A DNA stretch of 64,000 bases from NCBI RefSeq assembly GCF_003097615.1, contig NZ_QCZG01000001.1:124001-188000 (forward strand), read 5' to 3'. Both the position numbers and the translations under genes were made by a program. This DNA comes from Pueribacillus theae (GTDB taxonomy: Bacteria > Bacillota > Bacilli > Bacillales > UBA6769). Position 1 is the first letter of the stretch, and the number at the start of each line of letters is the position of its first letter. A model generated the notes under the pieces. It did not search any database and had not been told where the DNA came from. It saw only the letters and a program-made list of their open reading frames with translations. Positions 1-13,119 of the stretch are shown here, in pieces.

Positions 1-1
1 G

Positions 2-271
2 CACCCTTGGGGTATGACGCGCCAAGCAGTAGCGTGGTGGAGAAAGAATCGCGGGATATATCGTGATGAGGGCAAGCAAAATAAACGATACGGGTTATCT
101 TTTTCGAACGATGAAATCAGAGCGTTGAAAAATATGAAACTTGCTTGGGATGAACAACTGATCGAGATGTTACTGGCAAACGAACAGGGTTCAAGATATC
201 CAATCAAAATCTTTCAAGAAATGCTCATTTCGCTGCTGTGGGAGGAGTTTGAAAGTCATTCATCTCTATAA
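2..271 (+). CDS. Hypothetical protein, possibly the C-terminal end of a longer gene
   Basis: I do not recognise this product. The frame is open from the left edge of the window (it reads HPWG before the first ATG at 14), so the visible 85-90 residues may be the tail of a larger protein cut by the window boundary. The sequence is basic and Trp-rich at the start (AWWRKNRGIYR) and then a soluble, probably helical stretch ending FESHSSL. No ribosome binding site is visible ahead of ATG 14, which favours a truncated longer gene. It lies directly upstream of the pyr promoter on the same strand. The rluD gene, usual neighbour of pyrR in Bacillus, is not recognisable here. Confidence 0.4.
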   Translation, partial: HPWGMTRQAVAWWRKNRGIYRDEGKQNKRYGLSFSNDEIRALKNMKLAWDEQLIEMLLANEQGSRYPIKIFQEMLISLLWEEFESHSSL

Positions 272-289
272 AAAGAAGGAAAAAATTTA

Positions 290-318
290 TTGACATTGTA
301 AGTAAACTCTGTAATAAT
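290..318 (+). promoter_or_regulatory. Predicted sigma-A promoter of the pyr operon
   Basis: TTGACA at 290-295 is followed after 17 bases by AATAAT at 313-318 (or TAATAA at 312-317 with 16). Transcription would start near 325, just before the first PyrR attenuator. It is the only strong promoter-like match seen upstream of pyrR. Confidence 0.75.
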
Positions 319-345
319 TATTGATAGCTAAAGTGAATAGCCTTT

Positions 346-1004
<659 letters not shown>

Positions 1005-1012
1005 TCTCTTTT

Positions 1013-1115
1013 AAAGAAGTCCAGAGAGGCTTGGAAAGAGGATGATGTGCTCACCGTTTTTACGGGAGTGCTGTAAACTCTTTGCCAAGCTGCAGGCAAG
1101 GAGTTTTTTATTTTT
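1013..1115 (+). promoter_or_regulatory. PyrR-binding attenuator 2 (pyrR-pyrB intergenic)
   Basis: The sequence AGTCCAGAGAGGCTTGGAAAG at 1018-1038 is a near-consensus PyrR binding loop. The terminator AAACTCTTTGCC (1075-1086) pairs with GGCAAGGAGTTT (1095-1106) and ends in a T-run. B. subtilis has three attenuators (before pyrR, before pyrP, before pyrB). Here there are two, consistent with loss of pyrP together with one attenuator. Confidence 0.88.
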
Positions 1116-1149
1116 AATGGAGCTTTTGCTAAGCAGGCCCTAAATATAG

Positions 1150-3347
<2,198 letters not shown>

Positions 3348-3377
3348 CAAATTTTAGAATGAAAGGGACGTTGCTTC

Positions 3378-6300
3378 ATGCCGAAAAGAACAGACATCAA
3401 AAAAATTCTAGTCATTGGTTCCGGTCCAATCACCATTGGACAAGCTGCGGAGTTTGATTATTCCGGTACACAAGCATGCCAATCGTTAAAAGAAGAAGGC
3501 TATGAGGTTATTTTAGTGAACTCCAATCCTGCAACAATTATGACAGATACGACGATGGCAGATAAAGTATATATTGAACCACTCACATTGGAATTTGTGA
3601 CGAGGATTATACAGACAGAACGTCCATGCGCACTATTGCCGTCTCTTGGAGGACAAACAGGCTTGAACATGGCGATGCAATTGCATAAGGCAGGTGTTCT
3701 CGATCGTTTTAAAGTTGAAGTGTTAGGAACAAACCTAGATGCAATTCAAAAAGCAGAAGACCGGGACATGTTCAGAAGCTTAATGCATGAGATTCATGAA
3801 CCTGTGCCGAAAAGTGAAATTGTTCACACACTTGAAGAAGCATTTGACTTTATAAATAAAGTCGGTTATCCGATTATTGTACGTCCTGCTTATACACTTG
3901 GAGGAACAGGTGGAGGCATTGTAGAAAACGAACACGATTTAGTTGAAATCGTAACGAGCGGTTTAAAATATAGCCCTGTGACGCAATGTCTCCTTGAAGA
4001 AAGTATTGCCGGCTTTAAAGAAATTGAATTTGAAGTCATTAGAGATTCAAACGATGAAGTAAATGTTATTTGCGATATGGAGAATGTTGATCCTGTCGGT
4101 GTGCATACAGGTGATTCCATCGTTGTCGCGCCTAACCAAACACTTTCGGAAAGTGATTATCATATGCTTCGAAACGCATCCGTTAACATCGTGCGTGCAA
4201 TTGGGATTGAAGGGGGATGCAATGTGCAACTTGCGCTTTCCCCTGATTCATCAAAGTACTACGTCATCGAAGTAAATCCAAGATTGAGCCGTTCATCAGC
4301 ACTCGCTTCGAAAGCGGTCGCTTATCCAATCGCAAAAATAGCCGCAAAAATCGCAGTCGGCTTACATTTTTCTGAAATTGAAAATCCAGTAACGGGCAAA
4401 TCTTATGAGGGATTTGAACCTAAGCCTGATTACATCGTTGCCAAAATTCCGCGCTGGCCATTTGACAAATTTGAATCAGCAAACCGCAAGCTTGGTACAC
4501 AAATGAAAGCAACGGGCGAAGTGATGGCAATCGGAAGCAACTTTGAAGAGGCGATCTTAAAGGCGGTCCGTTCACTGGAAGCGAATGTGATGCATATTAA
4601 AGTTTCGGAGATGGGACAGCTATCAAAAGAAATGCTCGAAAAACGAATCGTTCAAGCGGATGATGAAAGATTATTTGTGATTGCGGAAGCCTTTCGTAGA
4701 GGCTATACTGTCGAACAAATTTATGAGTTAAGCAAAATTACGAGACATTTTCTTGAAAAAATTGAACATATCGTACAACTAGAAAAACAATTAGAAGATG
4801 GACCGAATAATGTGGTTCTTTTACGAAAGGCAAAAAACTACGGTTTCTCTGATGAAGCGATCGCAGAAGCATGGCAAATGAATGAGTGCGATGTTTATGA
4901 ATTGCGTAAAAACAACGCTATAATGCCTGCATACAGAATTGTTGATTCCATCGGCTATAAATCTGACACGCCTTATTTTTACAGTACATTTGGCAATGAA
5001 AATGAAACCGAAACATCAAACAAGAAAAGTGTTGTGGTGTTAGGTTCTGGACCGATTCGCATCGGACAAGGCATTGAATTTGATTATGCAACAGTCCATT
5101 CTGTGTGGGCGATTCAAGAAGCAGGATATGAAGCAATCATTATTAATAACAACCCTGAGACCGTATCAACCGACTTTACGACTTCCGACAGGCTTTACTT
5201 TGAACCGCTCACCGTTGAAGATGTCATGCATATCATTGACAGGGAACAACCTGAAGGTGTCATCGTTCAATTTGGCGGTCAAACGGCAATCAATTTGGCT
5301 TCGAAATTAGCGGAGCGAGGCGTCAAAATTTTAGGAACAACGCTTGAAAACATGGATCGGGCTGAAAACCGCGACGAATTCGAACATCTTTTGAGAAATC
5401 TCGATATTCCACAACCTTTAGGAAAAACAGCAACGTCTGTTGAGGAAGCAGTCGGCATTGCCGAAGAAATCGGCTATCCAGTTCTCGTCCGTCCTTCCTA
5501 CGTGCTGGGAGGACGCGCAATGGAAATCGTCTATCAAAAAGAAGAACTGCTTCATTATATGGAAAACGCCGTAAAAATAAATCCAGAGCATCCTGTCTTA
5601 ATCGACCGCTATTTAACCGGGGTAGAAATTGAAGTTGACGCCATTTCAGACGGGGAGACCGTATTTATCCCTGGCATTATGGAGCATATTGAACGTGCAG
5701 GTGTGCATTCGGGGGACTCAATCGCCGTTTACCCGCCGCAAAACCTTTCAGATGAAACGAAAAAAGTCATTATCGAGCGAACAACTGCTCTAGCAAAAGG
5801 ATTACAAGTCGTAGGGCTGCTTAATATCCAGTTCGTTCTGCATGATAATGAAATATATGTAATTGAAGTGAATCCACGTTCAAGCCGAACGGTTCCATTC
5901 CTAAGCAAAATAACCGGTGTACCAATGCCAAACCTAGCAACAAAAGTCATTTTGGGAGCGAAAATGAAAGATCTCGGTTACTCATCTGGCATGCACCCAG
6001 AAGTTGAAGGCGTCTATGTAAAAGTTCCAGTCTTTTCTTTTGCAAAACTGCGACGTGTTGACATTACCCTTGGACCAGAAATGAAGTCCACAGGCGAAGT
6101 CATGGGGAAAGATGCAACATTGGAAAAAGCGTTATACAAAGGCTTGCTTGCGTCAGGAATGAATATCCCGACAACCGGTTCTGTCTTATTTACGATTTCC
6201 GATAAAGACAAGCAAGAAGTCATGCCGATTGTTGAACGCTTTTATGAAATCGGCTTTCAAATCCTCGCAACGGAAGGAACAGCAAAAGCAATTCAAGAGA

Positions 6301-6581
6301 GAAAGATTCCTGTGACCGTTGTAAATAAAATTGAAGCGGCAAAGCCAAACTTACTTGATGTGATCAGAGAAGGAGAAGCGAACTTTGTTATTAACACTTT
6401 AACAAAAGGAAAGCAGCCTGAAAGAGACGGTTTTAGAATTCGCCGGGAAGCAGTTGAAAATGAAGTGGTCTGCTTCACATCCATTGATACAGCCGTCGCC
6501 TTATTAAAAGTCCTAGAAATGATGGCGTTCACGATGAAACCTATGCCAGAATTTGTGAATAATGAAGTGATTCCGTCATGA
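3378..6581 (+). CDS. carB: Carbamoyl-phosphate synthase, large (ammonia-using) subunit
   Basis: CarB makes carbamoyl phosphate from bicarbonate, two ATP and ammonia supplied by the glutaminase subunit CarA. The 1067 residues show the duplicated synthetase halves, each beginning with a GSGPI.IGQ motif (near residues 14 and 555), two ATP-grasp domains, and a C-terminal MGS-like allosteric domain. Length and sequence fit B. subtilis PyrAB. The partner gene carA, normally immediately upstream, is absent here. The stop codon overlaps the pyrF start (ATGA). Confidence 0.97.
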   Translation: MPKRTDIKKILVIGSGPITIGQAAEFDYSGTQACQSLKEEGYEVILVNSNPATIMTDTTMADKVYIEPLTLEFVTRIIQTERPCALLPSLGGQTGLNMAMQLHKAGVLDRFKVEVLGTNLDAIQKAEDRDMFRSLMHEIHEPVPKSEIVHTLEEAFDFINKVGYPIIVRPAYTLGGTGGGIVENEHDLVEIVTSGLKYSPVTQCLLEESIAGFKEIEFEVIRDSNDEVNVICDMENVDPVGVHTGDSIVVAPNQTLSESDYHMLRNASVNIVRAIGIEGGCNVQLALSPDSSKYYVIEVNPRLSRSSALASKAVAYPIAKIAAKIAVGLHFSEIENPVTGKSYEGFEPKPDYIVAKIPRWPFDKFESANRKLGTQMKATGEVMAIGSNFEEAILKAVRSLEANVMHIKVSEMGQLSKEMLEKRIVQADDERLFVIAEAFRRGYTVEQIYELSKITRHFLEKIEHIVQLEKQLEDGPNNVVLLRKAKNYGFSDEAIAEAWQMNECDVYELRKNNAIMPAYRIVDSIGYKSDTPYFYSTFGNENETETSNKKSVVVLGSGPIRIGQGIEFDYATVHSVWAIQEAGYEAIIINNNPETVSTDFTTSDRLYFEPLTVEDVMHIIDREQPEGVIVQFGGQTAINLASKLAERGVKILGTTLENMDRAENRDEFEHLLRNLDIPQPLGKTATSVEEAVGIAEEIGYPVLVRPSYVLGGRAMEIVYQKEELLHYMENAVKINPEHPVLIDRYLTGVEIEVDAISDGETVFIPGIMEHIERAGVHSGDSIAVYPPQNLSDETKKVIIERTTALAKGLQVVGLLNIQFVLHDNEIYVIEVNPRSSRTVPFLSKITGVPMPNLATKVILGAKMKDLGYSSGMHPEVEGVYVKVPVFSFAKLRRVDITLGPEMKSTGEVMGKDATLEKALYKGLLASGMNIPTTGSVLFTISDKDKQEVMPIVERFYEIGFQILATEGTAKAIQERKIPVTVVNKIEAAKPNLLDVIREGEANFVINTLTKGKQPERDGFRIRREAVENEVVCFTSIDTAVALLKVLEMMAFTMKPMPEFVNNEVIPS

Positions 6582-7279
6582 ATCAGCCAATCATAGCGCT
6601 TGACTTTCCGTCTATGGATTCTACCGACCAATTTTTATCCCAATTCGACCGTGAAAAATTATACGTAAAAGTCGGCATGCAGCTATTTTATAAAGAAGGC
6701 CCTAATTTGATAAAAAAGTTAAAAGAAGCGGGTCATTGGATCTTTCTCGATTTGAAATTACACGACATTCCGAACACGGTAAAAGAAGCAATGAAAAGCC
6801 TTGCGACACTTCATATTGATATGGTGAATGTCCATGCGGCAGGTGGAAAGAAAATGATGGAAGCTGCAATGGAGGGGCTTGAAGCAGGGACAGCTGCAGG
6901 GAGGCATCGGCCTCTTTGCATCGCTGTAACCCAGCTTACAAGTACGTCAGAAAAAATGTTGAAAGAAGAGCTTCTCATCAACAGCCACATGGAAGAGGCT
7001 GTGCTCCACTATGCAAAGCTTACAAAAGAAGCAGGGCTTGACGGGATTGTATCATCAGCATTGGAAGTGCCTCTCGTTAAAGAAAAAATAACTGATTTTA
7101 TTACGGTTACACCTGGGATTCGCCTTCCAGGGGACAAAGCGGACGACCAAACGAGAATCGTCACACCTGAAAAAGCGAGAAAACTAGGCAGCGACTTTAT
7201 CGTTGTCGGCAGAAGTGTAACAAAAAGTGGCAACCCGCTTGAAGCATATGAAAGGGTGGTATACGAATGGAACAATTAG
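6578..7279 (+). CDS. pyrF: Orotidine 5'-phosphate decarboxylase
   Basis: PyrF converts OMP to UMP, the last step of the pathway. The 233-residue protein carries the catalytic motif [11 protein letters not shown] near residue 61 and the phosphate-binding end TPGIRLPG and VVGRSVT of the TIM barrel. It overlaps carB by four bases and pyrE by 13, indicating translational coupling. In B. subtilis, pyrK and pyrD lie between carB and pyrF; neither is present here. Confidence 0.97.
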   Translation: MNQPIIALDFPSMDSTDQFLSQFDREKLYVKVGMQLFYKEGPNLIKKLKEAGHWIFLDLKLHDIPNTVKEAMKSLATLHIDMVNVHAAGGKKMMEAAMEGLEAGTAAGRHRPLCIAVTQLTSTSEKMLKEELLINSHMEEAVLHYAKLTKEAGLDGIVSSALEVPLVKEKITDFITVTPGIRLPGDKADDQTRIVTPEKARKLGSDFIVVGRSVTKSGNPLEAYERVVYEWNN

Positions 7280-7911
7280 CCTTAACAATTGCAAAAGATT
7301 TACTCGAAATACAAGCCGTCTTTTTAAAGCCAAACGACCCTTTCACTTGGACATCAGGAATGAAATCGCCGATATACTGCGATAACCGCCTGACACTATC
7401 CTATCCAGAAGTGCGTGGCAGAATCGCAGACGGACTCGTTTCAGTGATAAAAGATCATTTTCCAAAAGTCAATGTCATCGCTGGCACTGCCACAGCAGGT
7501 ATCCCGCATGCTGCTTTAGTAAGTGAACGATTACAATTGCCGATGGTTTATGTACGAAGCTCTGCTAAAAAGCATGGCAAAGGCAATCAAATCGAAGGGA
7601 AAATTGCTGCGGGGGAAAATGTTGTCGTCATTGAAGATTTAATCTCTACCGGAGGCAGTGTCATTAATGCCGCCAATGCTTTAAGAGAAGCGGGAGCCAA
7701 TGTATTAGGCGTCGCTGCCATTTTCAGCTATGGACTTGAAAAAGGAATCACACTTTTAAACGAAGCCAATTTAACGGTGCATACACTTACTAATCTTGAT
7801 GCCTTAATGAAGGCAGCGGCTGAAGGCGGCGAAATTGATGCTACAGGTCAAGAAATGATAAAAAAATGGTCACAAGATCCTGAATCAATCGGATGGTTAA
7901 AGCGAGATTAG
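7267..7911 (+). CDS. pyrE: Orotate phosphoribosyltransferase
   Basis: PyrE adds ribose-5-phosphate from PRPP to orotate to give OMP. The 214-residue protein has the PRPP loop [13 protein letters not shown] at about residues 118-130 and the [16 protein letters not shown] substrate region near the N-terminus. It is the last gene of the pyr operon and is followed by a factor-independent terminator at 7973. Confidence 0.97.
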   Translation: MEQLALTIAKDLLEIQAVFLKPNDPFTWTSGMKSPIYCDNRLTLSYPEVRGRIADGLVSVIKDHFPKVNVIAGTATAGIPHAALVSERLQLPMVYVRSSAKKHGKGNQIEGKIAAGENVVVIEDLISTGGSVINAANALREAGANVLGVAAIFSYGLEKGITLLNEANLTVHTLTNLDALMKAAAEGGEIDATGQEMIKKWSQDPESIGWLKRD

Positions 7912-7972
7912 GAGCAAGAACACGTATCAAATGCAAGGAGAAGTATCAAAAAGCCTAAGTTTAATACTATGC

Positions 7973-8022
7973 AACCAGGATGACTCTAGTGAACTGTAAT
8001 AAAGAATCATCCTGGTTTTTTG
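7973..8022 (+). terminator. Terminator of the pyr operon
   Basis: AACCAGGATGA (7973-7983) pairs with TCATCCTGGTT (8007-8017), an 11-bp perfect stem with a 23-base loop followed by a T-run. Confidence 0.85.
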
Positions 8023-8253
8023 TAGTAAGTTTTATAATAGAAGGCCATTCAAGAAAAGATTACTAGTACTTAACCCGCATATTTTGATTTAACATTTTTG
8101 AAATGTTAAGCTTATCAATAAGTTTGAAGTGGAAAAAATAAGTAATCCGAATCGGTTTGATGTTGTTCACAAAGGAAAAAAATAAGTTAAAAGAAACTAT
8201 TTGTTCATTAACAATTGAAAATCATTTTTCATGAGAAAGGAAGGTGGCATTAA
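8023..8253. other. Non-coding stretch upstream of the Fic gene
   Basis: No gene is seen here. It holds a perfect 9-bp inverted repeat, TTAACATTT (8089-8097) and AAATGTTAA (8101-8109), with a three-base loop and no T-run, so it could be an operator. No convincing sigma-A promoter was found for the Fic gene. Confidence 0.4.
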
Positions 8254-8997
8254 ATGCTTGATTTTTCAAAAATCGATACGCTTAAAGAACAATTAAATAA
8301 GAATAGACCCCTTCCTCCTGAAGTGCTTCAAAATCTTCGAGAAGTGTTTAGAGTGGACTGGACATACCATTCCAATGCCATTGAAGGCAATACATTATCC
8401 TTGCTAGAAACGAAAATGGTGGTCGAGGAAGGAATAACAGTCGGGGGTAAAACATTACGTGAGCATTTTGAGGCCATTAATCATGCTGAAGCGATTGATT
8501 TTGTTGAAACACTCGTTGAACAAAATAGCGAGCTGTCGGAACGGATCATTAAAGATCTGCATGCGCTCGTTTTAAAAAATATTGATGATAAAAATGCAGG
8601 TACATATCGTTCAGTAAATGTCGGTATTTCAGGAAGCCTTCACAAGCCTCCGCATTTTTTACAAGTCGCCGAAGAAATGAAGCGGCTGCTTATTTGGTTC
8701 AAGAAAAATCAAGATTTACTACATCCGGTTGAGCTTGCAGCTCGTTTTCATTTTCAATTTGTATATATTCATCCATTTATTGACGGGAATGGACGTACTG
8801 CAAGATTACTCATGAATCTTATTCTGATGGGAGCAGGTTTCCCGCCTGCAATTATTAAAGCAGACCGTGAAAAACGGCTTTATTATTATGAGACGCTTGA
8901 AAAAGCAAGTGTGAACGGTGATCTTGAACCATTCATTTTACTCGTTTCTGAATGTGTTGAAGAAAGTCTTACACGTTTTTTAAATGCAATAAGTTAA
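8254..8997 (+). CDS. Fic family protein with built-in inhibitory motif (probable AMPylase)
   Basis: Fic proteins transfer AMP or related groups from a nucleotide to target-protein hydroxyls. This 247-residue protein has the complete active site HPFIDGNGRTAR at residues 173-184, with catalytic His173 and the anion-binding Asn179 and Arg184. Residues 40-45 read SNAIEG, matching the [S/T]xxxE[G/N] inhibitory motif. Its position ahead of the Fic core places it in class II, where inhibition is intramolecular. No separate antitoxin gene is seen, which agrees. ATG 8254 follows a GAAAGGAAGG site. The target is unknown; it stands alone in the accessory block. Confidence 0.88.
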   Translation: MLDFSKIDTLKEQLNKNRPLPPEVLQNLREVFRVDWTYHSNAIEGNTLSLLETKMVVEEGITVGGKTLREHFEAINHAEAIDFVETLVEQNSELSERIIKDLHALVLKNIDDKNAGTYRSVNVGISGSLHKPPHFLQVAEEMKRLLIWFKKNQDLLHPVELAARFHFQFVYIHPFIDGNGRTARLLMNLILMGAGFPPAIIKADREKRLYYYETLEKASVNGDLEPFILLVSECVEESLTRFLNAIS

Positions 8998-9009
8998 CAA
9001 AATCTTAGA

Positions 9010-9036
9010 AAGTCTTCAGTTAACGAAGGCTTTTTT
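9010..9036 (+). terminator. Terminator downstream of the Fic gene
   Basis: AAGTCTTC (9010-9017) pairs with GAAGGCTT (9025-9032), including one G-T pair, and runs into TTTTTT. Confidence 0.75.
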
Positions 9037-9104
9037 ATTTAAAAGCTTTTAGAATACGAATAATAGATTTAAAAAGTCTAGTAAGGATGTAGGAGGTGCC
9101 CAGT

Positions 9105-9324
9105 CTTTACCCTTGATGGCTTTGAAAGGCATCCTAACCTCACTAAACGACAAAACGAAACAGATGAGAAATTAAAATCTAAACTCTTCGTGTCTAATTT
9201 CTTTGACATAGAAGTAGGATCTGCTGTTATGAATAACCAATGCTGGAACTTGGAACCTGATATTGACACCTATGAAATTCCCGTTCCACAAGCATGTAGC
9301 TGTACGCTCAATATGCTAAGATAA
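9105..9324 (+). pseudogene. Remnant coding frame without a start codon
   Basis: One plus-strand frame stays open for about 70 codons to the TAA at 9322-9324. It reads FTLDGFERHPNLTKRQNE at its start and ends PQACSCTLNMLR. It has protein-like composition, but stop codons (TAG TAA) lie just upstream and no ATG, GTG or TTG start is available early in the frame. I read it as the degraded 3' end of an unrecognised gene. Chance openness is possible. Peptidase T begins 32 bases later. Confidence 0.3.
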
Positions 9325-9355
9325 AGAAAACACGGCATTGGAGATGATATGAACG

Positions 9356-10591
9356 ATGAAAGAAGAACTTGTCAACCGATTTATAACCTACGCAAAAGTG
9401 GACACCCGATCCAACGAGAAGTACGACACCTGCCCATCCACACCCGGACAGCTAGAGCTTGCAAATATGCTGGTCGAGGAGTTAAAAGAAATTGGGATGG
9501 AAGAGGTCACCATGGATGACAATGGATATGTGATGGCTACGCTCCCTGCAAATACGGAAAAAGACGTTCCGACCATTGGATTTCTGGCCCATATGGATAC
9601 AGCTACTGATTTTACCGGGGCAAATGTCAAGCCTCAAATCGTGGAAAACTATGACGGGAAAGACATTGTGCTCAATGAAGCGTTAAACGTGGTTTTATCG
9701 ACGGAAGATTCCCCGGAGCTTGCCGAATATGTCAGCCACACGCTGATTACAACCGACGGGACAACGCTTTTAGGTGCAGATGACAAGGCGGGTATTGCAG
9801 AAATTATGACGGCCATGGAATATTTGATTAGCCATCCGGAAATCAAGCACGGGAAAGTTAGAGTGGCTTTTACGCCTGATGAAGAAATCGGCAGAGGTCC
9901 ACACCGGTTTGACGTGAAAAGATTCAATGCGAAATATGCATACACCATCGATGGCGGTCCGCTCGGTGAATTGCAGTATGAAAGCTTTAACGCTGCCGCA
10001 GCCAAAATTACGTTAAAAGGAAAAAGTGTTCATCCTGGCACAGCCAAAGGCAAGATGGTAAACGCTTCGAAAATTGCAATGGAATTTCATAAACGCCTTC
10101 CCGAAGACGAAGCCCCGGAATCAACAGAAGGTTATGAAGGCTTTTATCATTTGATCTCCGTCGAGGGGAATGTGGAAGAAGCGAAACTTTCTTATATTAT
10201 CAGGGACTTCGATAAGAAGAAATTTCAAGCAAGAAAAACCAAAATACAGCAAATTGTCGAAGAACTTCAGGGAAAGTACGGAGAAGAGAACATCATCCTG
10301 GATATGAACGATCAATATTACAATATGAGAGATAAAATTGAACCAGTGAAAGAAATCGTTGATATCGCCTACGAAGCAATGCGACATTTGGATATTCAGC
10401 CAATCGTGCAGCCCATCCGCGGGGGCACGGATGGCTCACAACTTTCTTATATGGGTCTGCCCACACCAAATATCTTCGCAGGAGGAGAGAACATGCACGG
10501 AAAATTTGAATATGTTTCCGTTGATGTGATGGAGAAGGCGGTTAACGTAATTGTAGAGATCATTAAACGGTATGAGGAAAGAGCTTCATAA
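9356..10591 (+). CDS. pepT: Peptidase T (tripeptide aminopeptidase, M20 family)
   Basis: PepT is a cytosolic di-zinc aminopeptidase that removes the N-terminal residue from tripeptides. The 411 residues match the family length. The zinc site [10 protein letters not shown] is near residue 81, ADDKAG near residue 142, the catalytic acid region DEEIGRG near residue 175, the ligand region TIDGGPLGE near 198, and [10 protein letters not shown] near 355. A GGAGATGAT site precedes ATG 9356. It is probably a single-gene unit, ended by the bidirectional terminator at 10647. Confidence 0.95.
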   Translation: MKEELVNRFITYAKVDTRSNEKYDTCPSTPGQLELANMLVEELKEIGMEEVTMDDNGYVMATLPANTEKDVPTIGFLAHMDTATDFTGANVKPQIVENYDGKDIVLNEALNVVLSTEDSPELAEYVSHTLITTDGTTLLGADDKAGIAEIMTAMEYLISHPEIKHGKVRVAFTPDEEIGRGPHRFDVKRFNAKYAYTIDGGPLGELQYESFNAAAAKITLKGKSVHPGTAKGKMVNASKIAMEFHKRLPEDEAPESTEGYEGFYHLISVEGNVEEAKLSYIIRDFDKKKFQARKTKIQQIVEELQGKYGEENIILDMNDQYYNMRDKIEPVKEIVDIAYEAMRHLDIQPIVQPIRGGTDGSQLSYMGLPTPNIFAGGENMHGKFEYVSVDVMEKAVNVIVEIIKRYEERAS

Positions 10592-10646
10592 TTAAGTGTA
10601 TATGGACGCATTTTATGACGGGATGATGGAACGGGGGGAATTAATG

Positions 10647-10685
10647 AAAACCTACGTACTGGTATTGCCAGCACGTGGGTTTTCG
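10647..10685. terminator. Bidirectional terminator between pepT and the lipoprotein gene
   Basis: AAAACCTACGTACTGG (10647-10662) pairs with CCAGCACGTGGGTTTT (10668-10683), with one mismatch and one wobble. The A-run and T-run flanks suit both converging genes. Confidence 0.75.
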
Positions 10686-10688
10686 CGT

Positions 10689-11507
10689 CTATTCTACTGA
10701 AGTGGCCATTTCGAGTGCATCCAGTGGGACTTCGGTTGTTTCCAATTGATAAATCATTTCTTCATCCTGCCAGCGGATATCAACATTTACTTTTTCTCCG
10801 CCCTGTGGATATTCCGCGTATACAATTCCTGAGTCCTTAGGTGCCGGAAGCATATGGGTTTCCAGATATTCCACCATTTTTTTGGCTATTTCTTGATTGT
10901 TCATTTCGTCTTCATTGATGGATGCTATACTCATCAGCCAATTTCCTTCTTTCCAGCTGAAGTATGCATGTCCGGCAGCTCCTTCACCATAGCCAGTGAT
11001 GCCGTATCCAAGGTCTTCTTTTCCCTCTTCAAAAGGCTCCACTTCTTTCCCGTTCATAAAATCACCTATTGAATCGCTTGCTGCTTGAACCGAGTCATGA
11101 CGGATTCCTGAAAATTTGGCAAGCTCTTCCCCAGAGACGGAATGATAGGCGATCGAGTAGGCATTTTCTTCATTTTTCACTATTTCAGGTTTAACCTCTT
11201 CTTTAACCGGAAAGTTCGTTGGTTGCTTAATGAATGCTGCGTCCATTTTTAACTTTTCCGTAATGTCGTTGGTTGTTTTAGATTCGGTTTGATTCTGATG
11301 GCTATTTGTCGCTTCTTTGTCTGAAGCATTCTCCTCAGCGTTCGCCTCTGCCGCATCCACTTTATCACCATTGTTATTTTTTTCTGAAGGCGATAAACCA
11401 GAGTTTTCAGTTTGACTATCCATTGTATGGTTATTTGAAACACAACCTGCAATGAGACTAGCACTTACAATTGCAACAAACAGTAGAGAAACTTTTCGTG
11501 TATTCAT
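10689..11507 (-). CDS. Putative secreted lipoprotein of unknown function
   Basis: The 272-residue product begins with a lipoprotein signal peptide: MNTRKV, a hydrophobic core, and the lipobox LIAGC with the lipidated Cys at residue 22. Residues 23-85 are low-complexity and rich in Asn, Glu and Ser, as in surface tethers. The C-terminal 180 residues look like a compact domain, but I cannot assign a family. It would be anchored on the outer face of the membrane. The start has a TAGGAG site on the minus strand. It converges with pepT. Confidence 0.75.
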   Translation of the reverse strand: MNTRKVSLLFVAIVSASLIAGCVSNNHTMDSQTENSGLSPSEKNNNGDKVDAAEANAEENASDKEATNSHQNQTESKTTNDITEKLKMDAAFIKQPTNFPVKEEVKPEIVKNEENAYSIAYHSVSGEELAKFSGIRHDSVQAASDSIGDFMNGKEVEPFEEGKEDLGYGITGYGEGAAGHAYFSWKEGNWLMSIASINEDEMNNQEIAKKMVEYLETHMLPAPKDSGIVYAEYPQGGEKVNVDIRWQDEEMIYQLETTEVPLDALEMATSVE

Positions 11508-11934
11508 GTTCAGTCTCCTAATTATTCGTCTTCGTATTTTTTATTCCCTTTTTAAAAAAGATAAAACACAGGATATCGGCAAAGCCCGCGATATAGGTAC
11601 ATAGTGAGATTACGAGCTACACCAGAAGATTTAGTACCAGGGAAGAGAAAAAAATTGTTTGCTATAAGAAATTTATATGGAGACTGGATCCAAAGTGGAT
11701 CCGAGCATTATAATAGAGTCAAGTGATCTATTTGCGATTCTCACTTCCTCATAATCAGTCTAGTGGAAAGAGTTTAATGTTGCGTCCACTCGTTACGTAT
11801 CCAGTTACATGATGGCCATGGGTTACAACCCAATTTTTACACGAACAAATGAAAGTCATTATTTCAAAAAACATGGGGATGCAGCAATTAGTGCAAACAA
11901 AAAAGAGGGAAAAGATTGGAGAGGGATGAATAAA
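11508..11934. other. Intergenic region with paired GGATCC palindromes upstream of the CoA transferase
   Basis: No gene is supported here. Two GGATCC palindromes (11686-11691 and 11697-11702) sit 11 bp apart, just ahead of a TATAAT at 11709-11714, a plausible -10 for the CoA transferase without a good -35. The transferase frame is open back to ATG 11809, but that extension has no ribosome binding site and falls outside the family's N-terminus. Confidence 0.45.
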
Positions 11935-13119
11935 ATGAGTACATTGGAAGGAATCAAAGTATTGGATTTATCAAGGTTATTGCCTGGGCCTTATTGTTCT
12001 CTGATGCTGGCGGATTACGGCGCAGATGTCATCAAAATTGAAGAACCTGAACTCGGTGATTACGCAAGGTGGGCCAAGCCATATATTGGCGGCATCGGTT
12101 CAAGGCACCTATTACTAAATCGAAACAAAAAGAGCATGACAATCAATTTGAAAACGAAAGAAGGCAAAGAAATTTTTAAGAAGATGGCAAAGGATGCCGA
12201 TGTTATTTTGGAAAGCTTCCGGCCAGGGGTAATGGATAAACTCGGATTGTCATATGAAGAAATATCAAAAATCAATCCGGGAATCGTGTATTGTTCGCTT
12301 TCAGGGTATGGGCAAACTGGACCGTATCGACTGTTACCAGGACATGATATCAATTATGTTGGATACAGTGGAGTCCTAGGATTAATTGGTTTAAAAGATG
12401 AGAAACCAGTTGTTCCTGGTGTGCAAATTGCGGATATTGGAAGCGGTGCCCTCATGGCATTGTCAGGGATTCTCATGGCATTGGTTAACCGTGAACGCAC
12501 AGGTAAAGGACAGTTTGTCGATATTTCAATGTTGGATGGGGCCGTTTCATGGTTATATGCCGCTGCATCTGAATACTTTGCGACAGGCAATGTGAAGCAG
12601 CGGGGAAACACACGCCTCTCCGGCAAAAATGCGTGCTATGATGTGTATGAAACAAAGGACGGAAAGTATTTAGCAGTAGGGGCTTTGGAAGATAAGTTTT
12701 GGAACAGGCTTTGTGAGTTAATCGAAAAACCTGAATGGATTCCACTTAAAGATAAAGAAGATGCCCAAGACCAGCTTCGGCAGGACATGACAGATCTATT
12801 TAAACAAAAAAATCAAAAGGAATGGCTTGACCTGCTTAAAGAAGAGGATACATGTGTAGGGCCAGTGTACGAGTTGGATGAAGTATTTTCAGATCCGCAA
12901 GTTCTGGAAAGAGAAATGTTAAAAGAAATGAACCATCCGAAAGCAGGAAAGATTAAACAGATCGGGTTCCCAATAAAATTTTCTCGAACACCAGGCGAAT
13001 TAAGAATGCATTCTCCGGAGCTGGGCGAGCACACAGAAGAAATTCTAAAGGAATTAAATTATTCAACTGACGATATTGAACGTTTTAAACAAGAAGGCGT
13101 TATTGAAAAAAAGAAATAA
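11935..13119 (+). CDS. CaiB/BaiF family (type III) CoA transferase, alpha-methylacyl-CoA racemase-like
   Basis: Family members move CoA between acyl groups or racemise 2-methylacyl-CoAs, through an aspartyl-CoA intermediate. The 394 residues start LEGIKVLDLSRLLPGPYC and include LADYGADVIKIEEP and LNRNKKSM. The expected catalytic Asp is in DIGSGALMA near residue 167. The substrate is not evident. I chose ATG 11935 because GGAGAGG lies ten bases upstream and the family begins here. No acyl-CoA dehydrogenase or other fatty-acid gene is adjacent. Confidence 0.85.
   Translation: MSTLEGIKVLDLSRLLPGPYCSLMLADYGADVIKIEEPELGDYARWAKPYIGGIGSRHLLLNRNKKSMTINLKTKEGKEIFKKMAKDADVILESFRPGVMDKLGLSYEEISKINPGIVYCSLSGYGQTGPYRLLPGHDINYVGYSGVLGLIGLKDEKPVVPGVQIADIGSGALMALSGILMALVNRERTGKGQFVDISMLDGAVSWLYAAASEYFATGNVKQRGNTRLSGKNACYDVYETKDGKYLAVGALEDKFWNRLCELIEKPEWIPLKDKEDAQDQLRQDMTDLFKQKNQKEWLDLLKEEDTCVGPVYELDEVFSDPQVLEREMLKEMNHPKAGKIKQIGFPIKFSRTPGELRMHSPELGEHTEEILKELNYSTDDIERFKQEGVIEKKK

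Noticed and set aside
9078-9269. Minus-strand 63-codon frame
   Set aside because: No ribosome binding site and no family. It is a shadow of the plus-strand remnant frame.
11809-11934. N-terminal extension of the CoA transferase
   Set aside because: No ribosome binding site at 11809. The family N-terminus begins at ATG 11935, which has one.
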